A DNA stretch of 64,000 nt from Winogradskyella costae (GCF_013403865.1 NZ_JABFDK010000001.1:496001-560000), one strand, 5' to 3'. Shown: positions 16,738-26,589, counted from the stretch's first letter. Numbers and translations are program-made. Notes: generated by a model not told the origin, from the letters alone.

Positions 16738-18057
16738 ATGAGCACCAACTTAAAATCAGAAAATAACCTCATTCCAATTATAATTATCGCAGGACTCTTC
16801 TTTATTTTTGGCTTTGTAACCTGGATTAATGGGGCGCTCATACCTTTTATGAAAACCATTAACGAACTTACGGATGCTCAGTCTTATTTAGTGGCATCAG
16901 CGTCCTACATATCGTTTGTTGTTATGGCACTTCCTGCATCATATATTCTAAATAAAATAGGTTATCGAAAAGGCATGTCACTAGGTTTATTTATTATGGC
17001 CATTGGTGCTTTAATATTTATTCCGGCTGCAGAAGCAAGAACCTATTGGGTGTTTCTAACCGGAATTTTCATTCAAGGTATTGGTATGACTATTCTACAA
17101 ACCGCTTCTAATCCATACATCACCATTTTAGGACCTATTGAAAGCGGAGCAAAACGTATTGCTATTATGGGTATCGCAAATAAAGTCGCTGGCGCATTAG
17201 GATCTTTAATTTTTGGTGCACTCCTGCTTTCAGGAATTGATGCCGTGAAGGAACAACTAGCAACCGCCTCTGACTCTGAAAAAACTATACTTCTAGATAC
17301 TATGGCAGATAGTGTCTTTGTACCCTATGCTATTATGGCGATTGTTTTAATTGTTTTAGGTGTGTTGATTAGAAAAGCACCCTTACCACATGTTGAGGCC
17401 ATAGAAAATGAAGCAACGATACGAGAAGGCTCTTCTAATAGAACGATTTTTCAGTTCCCGCATTTATGGCTGGGGGTTTTAGCTTTATTTGTATATGTAG
17501 GAGCTGAAGTTATTGCTGGCGATACCATCATCGCCTATGGTATTTCCTTAGGTTTTACAGGTGAAGAAGCCAAATATTTCACAACCTATACTTTAATGGC
17601 AATGGTGGCCACATATGCCTTGGGTGTCTTTTTAATTCCAAAATATATTAAGCAGAAAACGGCGTTGATTATTAGTGCTATTTTAGGAATTATCTTTAGC
17701 ATTATAATTTTATCAACTTCAGGATTAACTTCTGTTTTATTTGTAGCTGCTTTAGGAATTGCAAATGCATTAGTATGGCCTGCTATTTGGCCATTAACTT
17801 TAGATGGTTTAGGTAGACACACAAAGACAGCCTCTGCATTACTAATTATGGCTATTTCTGGTGGGGCAATAATCCCACCTTTATATGGAAAAATAGTTGA
17901 TAGTAAAAAGTTAGACCTCATCAGTTCAGGAGTTAATGAATCGGAGGCTTTGGCAAATGCTTCAACAAATAGCTATTGGATACTTATTCCTTGTTATGCT
18001 ATGATTTTATTCTTTGCAATATGGGGTCATAAAATAAAAGGTCGTTCTAAAAAATAA
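16738..18057 (+). CDS. Sugar/H+ symporter, MFS family (FucP/GluP type)
   Basis: 439 residues with about 12 membrane helices. The N-terminus (FGFVTWINGALIPFMK) and QTASNPYITILGP are typical of the FHS group containing L-fucose permease FucP and glucose/galactose permease GluP. It imports a hexose or fucose with protons across the inner membrane; the exact sugar cannot be read from the sequence. Nearby gmd/fcl make GDP-fucose but are too far away to imply fucose use. It is monocistronic and ends at a shared terminator. Confidence 0.88.
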   Translation: MSTNLKSENNLIPIIIIAGLFFIFGFVTWINGALIPFMKTINELTDAQSYLVASASYISFVVMALPASYILNKIGYRKGMSLGLFIMAIGALIFIPAAEARTYWVFLTGIFIQGIGMTILQTASNPYITILGPIESGAKRIAIMGIANKVAGALGSLIFGALLLSGIDAVKEQLATASDSEKTILLDTMADSVFVPYAIMAIVLIVLGVLIRKAPLPHVEAIENEATIREGSSNRTIFQFPHLWLGVLALFVYVGAEVIAGDTIIAYGISLGFTGEEAKYFTTYTLMAMVATYALGVFLIPKYIKQKTALIISAILGIIFSIIILSTSGLTSVLFVAALGIANALVWPAIWPLTLDGLGRHTKTASALLIMAISGGAIIPPLYGKIVDSKKLDLISSGVNESEALANASTNSYWILIPCYAMILFFAIWGHKIKGRSKK

Positions 18058-18158
18058 CCTGTGAACTGCACTCGTCATCGGGACGAATCAGTATCAATTA
18101 GACTTCACATTTGTTCTTTTTTAATCGTCAATAACTAAGACTATTATACACCATAAAT

Positions 18159-18198
18159 AAAAAGCAAGTATCCTTATGTGAGAATACTTGCTTTTTTT
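18159..18198. terminator. Bidirectional terminator between symporter and gdhA
   Basis: AAAGCAAGTAT (18161-18171) pairs perfectly with ATACTTGCTTT (18184-18194) across a 12-base loop, with A and T tracts on the two sides. It serves the convergent symporter and glutamate dehydrogenase genes. Confidence 0.85.
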
Positions 18199-18222
18199 AT
18201 ATTAAACTAAAAAATCTAAAGT

Positions 18223-19527
18223 CTATGGGAAAATACCTCTTTGTACATAGGCTTTTTCAATACGCTCTATTGCAATACAAAATGCTGCGGTTCTCATATC
18301 TACACCTTCACTTTCTGAATAATTATAAACCTTATTAAATGATCCATTTAGCTTCTTAGTTAACTTCTCCATAACTTCTTCTAGATGCCAAATCTCTCCA
18401 CTTCTGTTTTGTAACCATTCAAAATAACTACCAATAACTCCTCCCGAATTACATAAAATATCTGGTATGATAAAAATGCCTCTATCCTTTAGTATTTTTT
18501 CACCCTCAACGTTTGTCGGGCCATTAGCACCTTCAGCAATTAATTTTGCTTTTATCTTTGGAGCGTTTACCTTTGTTATTTGATTTCCTAATGCTGCAGG
18601 AATACAGATATCACAATCTATTGAAAAGAATTCACCTTTTTCAACTGGTTTAGAGCCAGGGTAATTTACAATAGTTCCTTTGTTGGCTAAATTATATTTA
18701 AAAAGTTCTTCAACATTTAAACCACCTTGATTTTCAACACTTCCTTGCGCATCTTGAACTCCTACTAATTTAGCACCATCTTTTTCTAAAAAGTGAGATG
18801 CCCAATAGCCAACGTTACCAAAACCTTGAACAATAAACCTTTTACCTTTTAAGTCCATATTGTTTTTTTCAGCCCAAAACTTAATGGTTAAATACACACC
18901 AAATCCTGTAGCTCTATCCCTACCTTCTAATCCTCCGCTACCATCAGGCTTACCAGTAACAACATGTTGATTTGCGGAACGCTGTGCAGGTGGTCTCGTA
19001 CTCATATAGGTATCTGCAATCCATGCCATTGTTTGGCTATTGGTATTTACATCTGGAGCAGGTATGTCGTGCTCTGGACCAATATTATCAGCTAAAGCAT
19101 ATGTAAAACGTCTTGTAATACGTTCTAATTCGTTTTCTGAATATAATGCTGGATCAATTTTTATACCTCCTTTTGCACCACCATACGGTAATCCAGCTAA
19201 AGACGTCTTCCATGTCATCCACATCGCTAATGCTCTTGCCGCATCCAAATCTACCGTAGCATGGTAACGTAAACCTCCCTTATAAGGTCCTAAAGCTCCA
19301 TTATGCTGAACACGATACCCCGTAAAAACCTCAACTTCTCCGTTATCCATTTTTACTGGAAAATTCACTAAAATTTCATTATTAGTGATGCTTAATATTT
19401 TCCTAATATTAGGGTGTAAGTTAATGTGATCTGCAGCACTATTAAACTGCTCCATTACATTATCCATCATTCCTTTCAAAGGCACTTTTTTAATTTTTGG
19501 CTTAGTGTTATTTTTTGAATTTCCCAT
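18223..19527 (-). CDS. gdhA: Glutamate dehydrogenase (Glu/Leu/Phe/Val dehydrogenase family)
   Basis: Oxidatively deaminates glutamate to 2-oxoglutarate and ammonium, or runs in reverse. The 434 residues match the small hexameric GDH class. Visible: glycine-rich substrate site GPYKGGLRYH, the catalytic-lysine segment PYGGAKGGIKIDP near residue 115, DIPAPDVNTN, and the Rossmann motif VQGFGNVG near 235. The N-terminus (GNSKNNTKPKIKK) is an unconserved basic extension. It is followed by a shared terminator and preceded by a likely -7 box. The cofactor (NAD or NADP) is not decided here. Confidence 0.94.
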   Translation of the reverse strand: MGNSKNNTKPKIKKVPLKGMMDNVMEQFNSAADHINLHPNIRKILSITNNEILVNFPVKMDNGEVEVFTGYRVQHNGALGPYKGGLRYHATVDLDAARALAMWMTWKTSLAGLPYGGAKGGIKIDPALYSENELERITRRFTYALADNIGPEHDIPAPDVNTNSQTMAWIADTYMSTRPPAQRSANQHVVTGKPDGSGGLEGRDRATGFGVYLTIKFWAEKNNMDLKGKRFIVQGFGNVGYWASHFLEKDGAKLVGVQDAQGSVENQGGLNVEELFKYNLANKGTIVNYPGSKPVEKGEFFSIDCDICIPAALGNQITKVNAPKIKAKLIAEGANGPTNVEGEKILKDRGIFIIPDILCNSGGVIGSYFEWLQNRSGEIWHLEEVMEKLTKKLNGSFNKVYNYSESEGVDMRTAAFCIAIERIEKAYVQRGIFP

Positions 19528-19567
19528 TTATGTGGTCTTATTTTTGGAATTATATATTTTTATACCG

Positions 19568-19575
19568 CAAAAATA
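19568..19575 (-). promoter_or_regulatory. -7 box of gdhA
   Basis: The minus strand carries TATTTTTG, an exact TAnnTTTG match, about 40 bases before the gdhA start codon. No clear -33 TTG is seen. Confidence 0.4.
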
Positions 19576-19821
19576 ATACTTTCAATAATATAAAGCGGTT
19601 ATATTATTAAATAACTAAATTAGATTTTACGAAATAATTACTATTATTTCAAAAAACAATGATTAGCTACTAAATAATTGGTTTAAAGTAAATAACTCTA
19701 CAATATTTCAATTTTTGAAACATGTTACACCTAATAAAAATCGTTCATATTTACGATATTAAAACGGATAAAATATGAGTTCTAACTTGTATAAACAATT
19801 GAAGAATAATTGAAATAAATA

Positions 19822-19862
19822 ATGCCTTTATAATAAATTAGACTCATTTAATATAAAGGCAT
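19822..19862 (-). terminator. Terminator-like hairpin downstream of nhaA
   Basis: A perfect 11-bp stem (ATGCCTTTATA/TATAAAGGCAT, 19822-19832 with 19852-19862) with a 19-base loop lies 54 bases past the nhaA stop. The sequence after the stem on the minus strand is T-rich but not a clean T run. Confidence 0.5.
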
Positions 19863-19915
19863 CAATCAAAAAATTCGTTTCGTTCTATAGGTTTGCAACG
19901 AACCAATCAGCATCA

Positions 19916-21226
19916 CTAATCCTTAAGTTTAATTTTCTTTGAGGTAGAACTCAAAATTATATAACCAATTATTGCAGAAATTAATGAACCTATTAGAATA
20001 CCAACTTTAGCCGAATCAATAAATTCGGGCGTCGATGCAAATGCTAAACTTGCAATAAAAATGGCCATAGTAAAACCAATACCAGCAATAAACGAGACCC
20101 CTAGGATATGTTTAAAACTAATTTCACTTGGCACTTCTATCAGTCTAATTTTTTTCGCTAAAAGCACAATTAAACTAATACCAATTCCTTTACCTAAAAC
20201 TAAACAAATAATAATATTCGTCACTAATGCTATTTCTAGGTTTTCTGTACCGCTAATTAAAACTCCTGCATTTGCAAGTGCAAAAATCGGAATGATAAAA
20301 TACGCTACCCAACCATGTAAATTATGTTCTAAATGTTGCAACGGTGATTGAAATTTAGAAGACCAATCTTCTAAGTCATCTATATGCTGAATTTGTTCTG
20401 TAGAGAGAATTGGTTTTTTTAAGATACTGGCGCTCTTAATATCATTATAAACGTTTTCTAATTGCACTAAAAACGTCGATGTATCTATTTTCTGTCTTAT
20501 AGGGACAGAGAACACTAATAAAATACCTGCTACGGTAGGATGAATTCCTGCTTTTAAAAATAAAAACCAGATAATCACACCTAAGAAAAACACTAAAAAT
20601 CGAGAATAATATCCTTTAAAGGATAAAAAATATAAAACAGCAAGCATAGCTAAGGCTATTAATAATAAAGTAATATTAATACTTCCACTATAGAACAAAG
20701 CAATAACTAAGACTGCACCTATATCATCTACAATTGCAAAAGCAGTTAAAAACACCTTTAGACTCAGAGGCACCCGATTTCCTAAAACATTTAAAATAGC
20801 GAGTGAGAATGCAATATCTGTTGCCATTGGTATCCCCCAACCTTTAGTTGTTTCTGGATTTTGATTAAGTACAAGAAAGAAAATTACAGGCACTAGCATA
20901 CCTCCTAAAGCACCGACTAACGGAAATGCAATTTTCTTAGGAGTGTTGAGTTCACCAATTAAAAGTTCACGCTTTATTTCTAATCCAATTAGAAAAAAGA
21001 ATACCGCCATTAATCCATCATTAATCCATAGAATTAATGGTTTTTTAAATTCAAATGTTTCGGTTACAATTCCTATATCATATTGCCATATTTCTCTATA
21101 AATATCACCGTAAGGCGAATTAGCCCATGCGAGAGCTACTAAAGTAGCAAACAGTAATAATATACCACTGAAGCTTTCAATTTTTACGAATTTTTGAAAT
21201 GGTGTGAGAAATACTTTTTTAATCAT
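19916..21226 (-). CDS. nhaA: Na+/H+ antiporter NhaA
   Basis: Electrogenic inner-membrane antiporter that expels Na+ in exchange for H+ and supports pH and salt tolerance. Family landmarks: FSGILLLFATLVALAWANSP, ATDIAFSLAILNVLG with the ion-site region, and VDDIGAVLVIALF with the paired aspartates. About 11-12 membrane helices; 436 residues. The start at 21226 (MIKKVFLTPF) puts the conserved N-terminus at the right distance; an ATG at 21262 would add MELNFSEKKSNY, which is less likely. It is a single gene, divergent from the glutamate-synthase-like gene. Confidence 0.93.
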   Translation of the reverse strand: MIKKVFLTPFQKFVKIESFSGILLLFATLVALAWANSPYGDIYREIWQYDIGIVTETFEFKKPLILWINDGLMAVFFFLIGLEIKRELLIGELNTPKKIAFPLVGALGGMLVPVIFFLVLNQNPETTKGWGIPMATDIAFSLAILNVLGNRVPLSLKVFLTAFAIVDDIGAVLVIALFYSGSINITLLLIALAMLAVLYFLSFKGYYSRFLVFFLGVIIWFLFLKAGIHPTVAGILLVFSVPIRQKIDTSTFLVQLENVYNDIKSASILKKPILSTEQIQHIDDLEDWSSKFQSPLQHLEHNLHGWVAYFIIPIFALANAGVLISGTENLEIALVTNIIICLVLGKGIGISLIVLLAKKIRLIEVPSEISFKHILGVSFIAGIGFTMAIFIASLAFASTPEFIDSAKVGILIGSLISAIIGYIILSSTSKKIKLKD

Positions 21227-21483
21227 ATAGTTGGATTTTTTTTCGGAAAAGTTTAACTCCAAATATAAGATTTACAGATTTAAAACTTTAAAAACAAATG
21301 TTACATTTTTGTGAAAACTCATCATAAATTCTACAAAACAAACTTTAAAGGCCTTTCTGTTTATTGACGCCCATATTTTACGAGATTTTTAAAAAAATCT
21401 GAGTATAATTATCAATTTAAAATAATAATCATCAAAAAAAGACAAACCATTCAATTTTAATTTATTATTTGACTGGGTAATCC

Positions 21484-21491
21484 TATCTTTG
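21484..21491 (+). promoter_or_regulatory. -7 box of the FMN glutamate-synthase-like gene
   Basis: TATCTTTG is an exact TAnnTTTG match, 23 bases before the start codon at 21515, giving a short leader as is common in this phylum. No -33 TTG lies at the usual distance. Confidence 0.45.
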
Positions 21492-21514
21492 CCAATTAAT
21501 TTAAAATTATCACT

Positions 21515-23104
21515 ATGAAAGTCCGTGAATACTTTATTATAGTTTCTATCATTCTTACTTTGGCTATTATCGGAATAGCTTTTGTTTGGCAACCTATTTT
21601 ATGGGTATTCCTGTTAATAGGGCCACTCATTATTATGGGTGTTTTTGATATTTTACAGACTTCTCATACCATACGACGTAACTTCCCCTTGATAGGACGG
21701 TTTAGATATATGCTGGAATCTATTCGTCCAGAAATTATGCAATATTTCGTCGAAACAGATACAGAAGGAAGACCGCTTAATCGTATTTTAAGATCTTTAA
21801 TTTACCGAAGAGCAAAAGGTGAAAATGACACGGAGCCTTTTGGTACACAGATGGACATTTATCATTCTGGATACGAATGGCTAGAACATTCTATGTATGC
21901 CAAAACAAATCCTAAAAACATAGGTGAATTTCAACGTTTATTAATTGGAGGAAAAGATTGTAAGCAACCTTATTCTTCAAGTTTATTAAATATCTCAGCG
22001 ATGAGTTTTGGGTCCTTAAGTAAAAATGCTGTAATGGCATTAAACAAAGGTGCCAAAATGGGGAATTTTGCCCATAATACAGGTGAAGGTGCTATTAGTG
22101 ATTACCATTTAAAACATGGAGGAGATTTAATTTGGCAAATTGGTACAGGATATTTTGGTTGCCGACATGATGATGGCACATTTAACGAAATAACCTTTAG
22201 AGAAAATGCGCTAAGAGAAGAGGTTAAGATGATTGAGATTAAATTGTCTCAAGGTGCTAAGCCTGGTCATGGTGGAATTTTACCAGCTTCCAAAAACACC
22301 GAAGAAATTGCAAAAATAAGACACGTAAAACCTGGTATTGCGGTACACTCGCCTCCATCGCACTCAGCATTTTCGGATCCTATTCAATTTATGTATTTCA
22401 TAAAAAAACTTAGAGATCTTTCTGATGGAAAACCTGTTGGTTTTAAATTATGTTTAGGTAGAAAGCAAGAATTTATGGACTTCTGCGAAGCTATGATTTT
22501 CACAGGGATTCTTCCAGATTTTATTACTGTAGATGGTGGAGAAGGTGGTACAGGTGCTGCACCTGTTGAATTTTCTAATTCTATGGGTATGCCTTTGCGT
22601 GAAGGCTTAATTTTTGTGCATGATACTTTAGTTGGTTTCAACTTAAGAAAAGATATCAAAGTAATTGTTGCCGGAAAAATAATCACAGGTTTTCACATGG
22701 CAAGAGCTCTTGCTTTAGGTGCCGACGGATGCAATAGTGCACGCGCCATGATGCTGTCTATTGGATGTATACAAGCCTTGCAATGTAATACGAATACCTG
22801 CCCTGTTGGTGTTGCGACACAGAATCCTTCTTTAGTAAAAGGATTAGTTGTTGAAGACAAGGCACCACGAGCAAAACGTTATCACGAAGCTACAATTCAC
22901 AGCTTCTTAGAACTTGTAGCTGCTGCCGGACTTAATAGTCCTGCGGAATTAACACGAGATCATATTAGCAAAAGAGTTGGTCTCTACGTGGTAAAAACTT
23001 ACCATGATATCTACCCACCTATTGAAGAAGGTTCTTTATTAAACATTGACACCATACCTCAGGAATATAAAAAGTTTTTCCAATTGACGCGTATCATGAA
23101 ATAA
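21515..23104 (+). CDS. Stand-alone FMN-binding glutamate-synthase-like protein
   Basis: 529 residues: two N-terminal membrane helices (about 7-24 and 27-45), then a GltB-type FMN/Fe-S TIM barrel. Visible: ISAMSFGSLSKNAVMALNKGA, GYFGCRHDDGTF, GAKPGHGGILP, VDGGEGGTGAAPVEF, and the cysteine cluster CNTNTCPVGVATQNP. It lacks the glutaminase domain of full glutamate synthase. The reaction of these membrane-anchored GltB-like proteins is not well established; a redox role with an unknown electron donor is possible. It is monocistronic with a strong terminator. Confidence 0.9.
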   Translation: MKVREYFIIVSIILTLAIIGIAFVWQPILWVFLLIGPLIIMGVFDILQTSHTIRRNFPLIGRFRYMLESIRPEIMQYFVETDTEGRPLNRILRSLIYRRAKGENDTEPFGTQMDIYHSGYEWLEHSMYAKTNPKNIGEFQRLLIGGKDCKQPYSSSLLNISAMSFGSLSKNAVMALNKGAKMGNFAHNTGEGAISDYHLKHGGDLIWQIGTGYFGCRHDDGTFNEITFRENALREEVKMIEIKLSQGAKPGHGGILPASKNTEEIAKIRHVKPGIAVHSPPSHSAFSDPIQFMYFIKKLRDLSDGKPVGFKLCLGRKQEFMDFCEAMIFTGILPDFITVDGGEGGTGAAPVEFSNSMGMPLREGLIFVHDTLVGFNLRKDIKVIVAGKIITGFHMARALALGADGCNSARAMMLSIGCIQALQCNTNTCPVGVATQNPSLVKGLVVEDKAPRAKRYHEATIHSFLELVAAAGLNSPAELTRDHISKRVGLYVVKTYHDIYPPIEEGSLLNIDTIPQEYKKFFQLTRIMK

Positions 23105-23125
23105 ATTGGATACTCATTATATATT

Positions 23126-23169
23126 AAGAGCTGTTAACTTTTCTAAACATAAGTTAACAGCTTTTTTTT
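23126..23169 (+). terminator. Rho-independent terminator after the glutamate-synthase-like gene
   Basis: AGCTGTTAACTT (23129-23140) pairs perfectly with AAGTTAACAGCT (23151-23162), followed by T8. It starts 25 bases after the stop codon. Confidence 0.9.
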
Positions 23170-23224
23170 ACATCGCTGTTTTATGACTTCAGATAATTAA
23201 CGACAATGATCTCTATTCAAATCG

Positions 23225-23232
23225 TATCTTTA
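23225..23232 (+). promoter_or_regulatory. Possible -7 box of the FUSC-family gene
   Basis: TATCTTTA differs from TAnnTTTG in its last base. It lies about 26 bases before the ATT at 23259 and supports translation starting near there. Confidence 0.35.
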
Positions 23233-23258
23233 CACAGAACCATTAAATCATTAATCCA

Positions 23259-25475
23259 ATTTTAGCTTCCATCTCAAAACCCGCTAAAGAGTTAATAGAA
23301 TTCTTTAAAAGCACTAGCTTTTCAAAAGCCGTTTTAATTGGTATTGCTGTTACTATACCCATTGTTTTAGGGATTGTAACTGATCATTTTGAAATCGGCT
23401 TAGCTCTTTGTTTTGGTGCGTTTTGGTGCTCACCGAGTGATATTAGTGGCCGCTTAAAACACAAACAGGTTGGGATTCTTTTTTCTGCTGTTTTAGTCGT
23501 CGTTATTAGTTTTATTGGTGGCTATCTCAATATTTCAAACTTTTTACTCTTCCCTATTTTAGGTCTATTAACATTTAGTATAGCCTTTCTATCTATCTAT
23601 GGTTTTAGGGCATCTCTAATTAGCTTTTCTGGATTATTGGCATTGGTTCTAAGTTTTGCGCACACTTCAAAGAACTTAGAAGTTTATGAATATGCTTTAT
23701 TCATTGGGCTTGGCGGTTTGTGGTATTTATTACTATCTACACTATGGTTTCTGCTCAATCCAAAAGCTCAAACTGAACAAACCTTAAATGAAACTTTTCT
23801 GCTCACCGCAGATTTTTTAGATACTAGAAGACAACTCATTGGTGACCAACCAGATCGAGAAAGCCTGCAAACACAACTAATGACCTTGCAAAGTGCCTTA
23901 ACTGAACACCACGAAACTTTGCGAGAAATATTAATTTTATCTCGAAAAAGCTCAGGAAAATCGAATTATCAAAGTAGACGTTTGTTAGTTTTTATCCAAC
24001 TTGTAGAAATATTGGAAACAGCTATTGCAAATCCAGTAAATTACGAAAAAATGGATGTGCTTTTTAGAAAATATCCAGAGTTAAAAGCCGACTTCCAAAA
24101 ATTGATTTTAGAATTATCATATCAACTTCGATCTATTGCAGAGCACAGCAACAAATCCAAACGATTTCCATCTAACAAAGTGCTATCTGATGCATTAAAA
24201 ACATTGGAAAATGACATTTTAAAATTTAAAAATGAAAATCAAATTGAAGATTACGACCGTTATTTAATGCTTCAAAACCTGCTGGATTACCAAAAAAAAC
24301 AATTTGAAAAATTAAAGAAAATTAAATGGCTATTAGGTAATCCCGAACTCTCATCAGATGACTATATTAAAAACGATAAACTAAAGCGTTTTGTAGCTTC
24401 GCAAGATTACGATCCTAAATTAATTCTTAGGAATTTAAGCTTTAGATCAACGATTTTTAGACATTCTCTCAGATTAGCAGTTGCTGTAATGCTTGGTTAC
24501 GGGATTGGTTTATTCTTTGATTTTCAAAACCCATACTGGATTATACTTACCGTAATAGTTATTATGCGTCCTAGTTACGGACTAACAAAAACACGTTCTA
24601 AAGACCGAATGATAGGCACACTAATTGGTGCAGCTCTAGCAAGTGGATTAGTGTTTTTAGTAAGTGACCCATACATTTATGGAGCATTAGGGATTTTATC
24701 TTTAGTTGTTGCGTTTTCTATGGTACAAAAAAACTACAAAGCGTCCGCAACCTTTATTACGTTAAGTGTTATATTTATTTATGCTATCCTTCAACCTGAT
24801 ATCTTAAAAGTTATCCAATTTAGAGTCATTGATACCTTGATTGGCGCTACGCTTTCTTATTTAGTAATGCGTTGGCTTTGGCCGGCTTGGTCGTTTATGG
24901 AAATCGGTGATACTATTAAGAATAGTTTAAAAGCGAATACAGACTTTTTTAAATCCATTACTACCTTTTACATAAAAAAAGGAGCTGTACCAACAAGCTT
25001 AAAAGTTAACCGCAAAGAAGCCTTTTTACAAACGTCTAATTTAAGTTCTGCATTTCAGCGAATGGCGCAAGAACCTGAGTCTAAACAAAATCATATAGAG
25101 GACATTTACGAATTAGTGGTGATAAATCATAGTTTCCTGTCGTCTTTAGCTTCTTTAAGTTCCTATATACAGAATCACAGCACAACGGAGGCTTCAGAAG
25201 ATTTCATCGTAATTTCAGAAAAGATTACGGAAAATCTAGACAAGATCTGTACGCAATTAATGGATATAAATTTTGAAGATCCAATTGAAACAGCTTCTAT
25301 TTATGAACCTATACCTTTTAACTTTCCCTTTAATCGTATTACAAATGATACAATTTCACAAACCAACAGCGAACAAACGCATAAGGAAGCACATTTAATT
25401 TGGGAACAATTCTATTGGCTATTTTCATTAAGTGAAAAAATGCTAAAACTTACCTATAAGTTTAAAGTACATTAA
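23259..25475 (+). CDS. FUSC-family inner-membrane protein (YccS/YhfK-like), probable non-AUG start
   Basis: About 738 residues: an N-terminal membrane domain (AVLIGIAVTIPIVLGIV, LALCFGAFWCSPSDISG, then several helices), a long cytoplasmic helical region (about 180-390), a second membrane domain with the FUSC signature (LRLAVAVMLGYGIGL, FDFQNPYWIILTVIVIMRPSY, TRSKDRMIGTLIGAAL), and a cytoplasmic tail. FUSC proteins are thought to be efflux or transport proteins, with substrates often unknown. No ATG, GTG or TTG exists in frame between the stop at 23244 and TTG 23637, though that stretch encodes clearly conserved protein. I place the start at ATT 23259; ATC 23247 and ATT 23250 are alternatives. 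An upstream frameshift in this genome would look the same. Confidence 0.82.
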   Translation: MLASISKPAKELIEFFKSTSFSKAVLIGIAVTIPIVLGIVTDHFEIGLALCFGAFWCSPSDISGRLKHKQVGILFSAVLVVVISFIGGYLNISNFLLFPILGLLTFSIAFLSIYGFRASLISFSGLLALVLSFAHTSKNLEVYEYALFIGLGGLWYLLLSTLWFLLNPKAQTEQTLNETFLLTADFLDTRRQLIGDQPDRESLQTQLMTLQSALTEHHETLREILILSRKSSGKSNYQSRRLLVFIQLVEILETAIANPVNYEKMDVLFRKYPELKADFQKLILELSYQLRSIAEHSNKSKRFPSNKVLSDALKTLENDILKFKNENQIEDYDRYLMLQNLLDYQKKQFEKLKKIKWLLGNPELSSDDYIKNDKLKRFVASQDYDPKLILRNLSFRSTIFRHSLRLAVAVMLGYGIGLFFDFQNPYWIILTVIVIMRPSYGLTKTRSKDRMIGTLIGAALASGLVFLVSDPYIYGALGILSLVVAFSMVQKNYKASATFITLSVIFIYAILQPDILKVIQFRVIDTLIGATLSYLVMRWLWPAWSFMEIGDTIKNSLKANTDFFKSITTFYIKKGAVPTSLKVNRKEAFLQTSNLSSAFQRMAQEPESKQNHIEDIYELVVINHSFLSSLASLSSYIQNHSTTEASEDFIVISEKITENLDKICTQLMDINFEDPIETASIYEPIPFNFPFNRITNDTISQTNSEQTHKEAHLIWEQFYWLFSLSEKMLKLTYKFKVH

Positions 25476-25512
25476 CCCCTGTCAGAACATTTTTCACTTG
25501 AAGCATAGTGAT

Positions 25513-25557
25513 AAAAAAAACTTCTTTCTAAATTGATTTTGAAAGAAGTTTTTTTTT
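25513..25557. terminator. Bidirectional terminator after the FUSC gene
   Basis: AAACTTCTTTC/GAAAGAAGTTT stem (arms 25513-25528 and 25541-25556) with a 12-base loop, flanked by A and T tracts, between two convergent genes. Confidence 0.85.
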
Positions 25558-25579
25558 AAAAAGATATAATAGGTTACGA

Positions 25580-26104
25580 TTAAGCCACAGCTAATGCCTT
25601 ATCCCCTTCTTGTGATGCAGCCTTAATTGCTATAAAATTGTTTACATAATCTTGCCATTTTTGTGCTATGGTAATTTCATTATTTAAAACCATTTCATCA
25701 TCATTGTTGTATAACATAAAATCCGTAACATCCTTTAAATTGTGATGAACAAATGACAGTTGCAATTTATCAATAACATCATAGTCTTTTGTTTTGTCCT
25801 TTACACGCTTGTTTTCTCTTAGAGTTTTACAAGTCACTATCGATTTTAAGTCTACAACTTCCGCAAACGAGAACTCACTTGTTTCTTTATAAAAAAATAA
25901 TTTTTGTTCTTCCTCATCAATTCCTATTGCAAAATTACTATCGATTTCAATCTTAGTTAATTTACAATTGCTTTGTGTTGCTTCTAACTGAAGTGCTTTT
26001 CGTAATTTTCGTTTTCTTTTTTTACTTCCGTTTATAAATAAAACAAACGGTAAAATAACGATAGCGATTATAATCGCATCGATAACAAATAATCCTGTTC
26101 CCAT
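25580..26104 (-). CDS. Conserved-looking membrane-anchored protein, unknown function
   Basis: 174 residues. A single N-terminal membrane helix (about 5-24) is followed by a basic patch (GSKKRKRKLRK) and a soluble beta-rich domain with alternating strands (SNFAIGIDEEEQKLFFYKE, FAEVVDLKSIVTCKTL, KLQLSFVHH) that reads like a PH-like fold facing the cytoplasm. No catalytic motif is seen and I do not recognise the family. It ends at the shared terminator; the gene behind it (26209-26589) is 100 bases away on the same strand. Confidence 0.65.
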   Translation of the reverse strand: MGTGLFVIDAIIIAIVILPFVLFINGSKKRKRKLRKALQLEATQSNCKLTKIEIDSNFAIGIDEEEQKLFFYKETSEFSFAEVVDLKSIVTCKTLRENKRVKDKTKDYDVIDKLQLSFVHHNLKDVTDFMLYNNDDEMVLNNEITIAQKWQDYVNNFIAIKAASQEGDKALAVA

Positions 26105-26208
26105 GATTTTTTAATTTTTTTTGATATTAATTTTAAATCTATAATAAACGCGATGACAGTATTATGTCATATACAGACATCATCTTACATGATGTTATTA
26201 CATTTAAT

Positions 26209-26589
26209 TTACCAAAAAGAATGAAATGGAAAAAGAATCTCCCGTAAGTAGAGAGTATTAAAATTCTGTAGGGCTGCATTACTAAATTGAGAGCTTAATA
26301 CAGCAGAAAGTTGTTGGCTTCGATTGATAATTCCATTAGAATTTTCTAAAACTCTGTCTATCCGAGAAGGCTCAGTATCACTGAAGAAAACAACATTATA
26401 ATTTTCTGATTGAATATCGAAAAACGAATGATGTGTGGTAGAATACTTCACAACTTCATTAGAACTATCAATAATACTTACCGACAATTCTAAATCACTA
26501 TTTAGCAATTGCATATCGCAAGCATGAGCAAAAGTACCCAAACTAGCAAGAAACAATAATATACTAAAAAGTGTTTTAATCATTTTCAA
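26209..26589 (-). CDS. Small secreted protein, unknown function
   Basis: 126 residues with a signal peptide (MKMIKTLFSILLFLASLGTFAHA) and a mature part of about 100 residues with no motif I recognise; it includes the short segment NFNTLYLREILFPFHSFW at the end. One cysteine lies just past the cleavage site (HACDM) and may instead be a lipobox-like position, but the -3/-1 residues do not fit well. Weak confidence that it is translated as drawn. Confidence 0.55.
   Translation of the reverse strand: MKMIKTLFSILLFLASLGTFAHACDMQLLNSDLELSVSIIDSSNEVVKYSTTHHSFFDIQSENYNVVFFSDTEPSRIDRVLENSNGIINRSQQLSAVLSSQFSNAALQNFNTLYLREILFPFHSFW

Noticed and set aside
23206-23265. A 19-codon ATG frame (MISIQIVSLHRT...) overlapping the start of the FUSC gene
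   Set aside because: It stops in a different frame, has no conserved features and would overlap the putative promoter; at most an upstream leader peptide.
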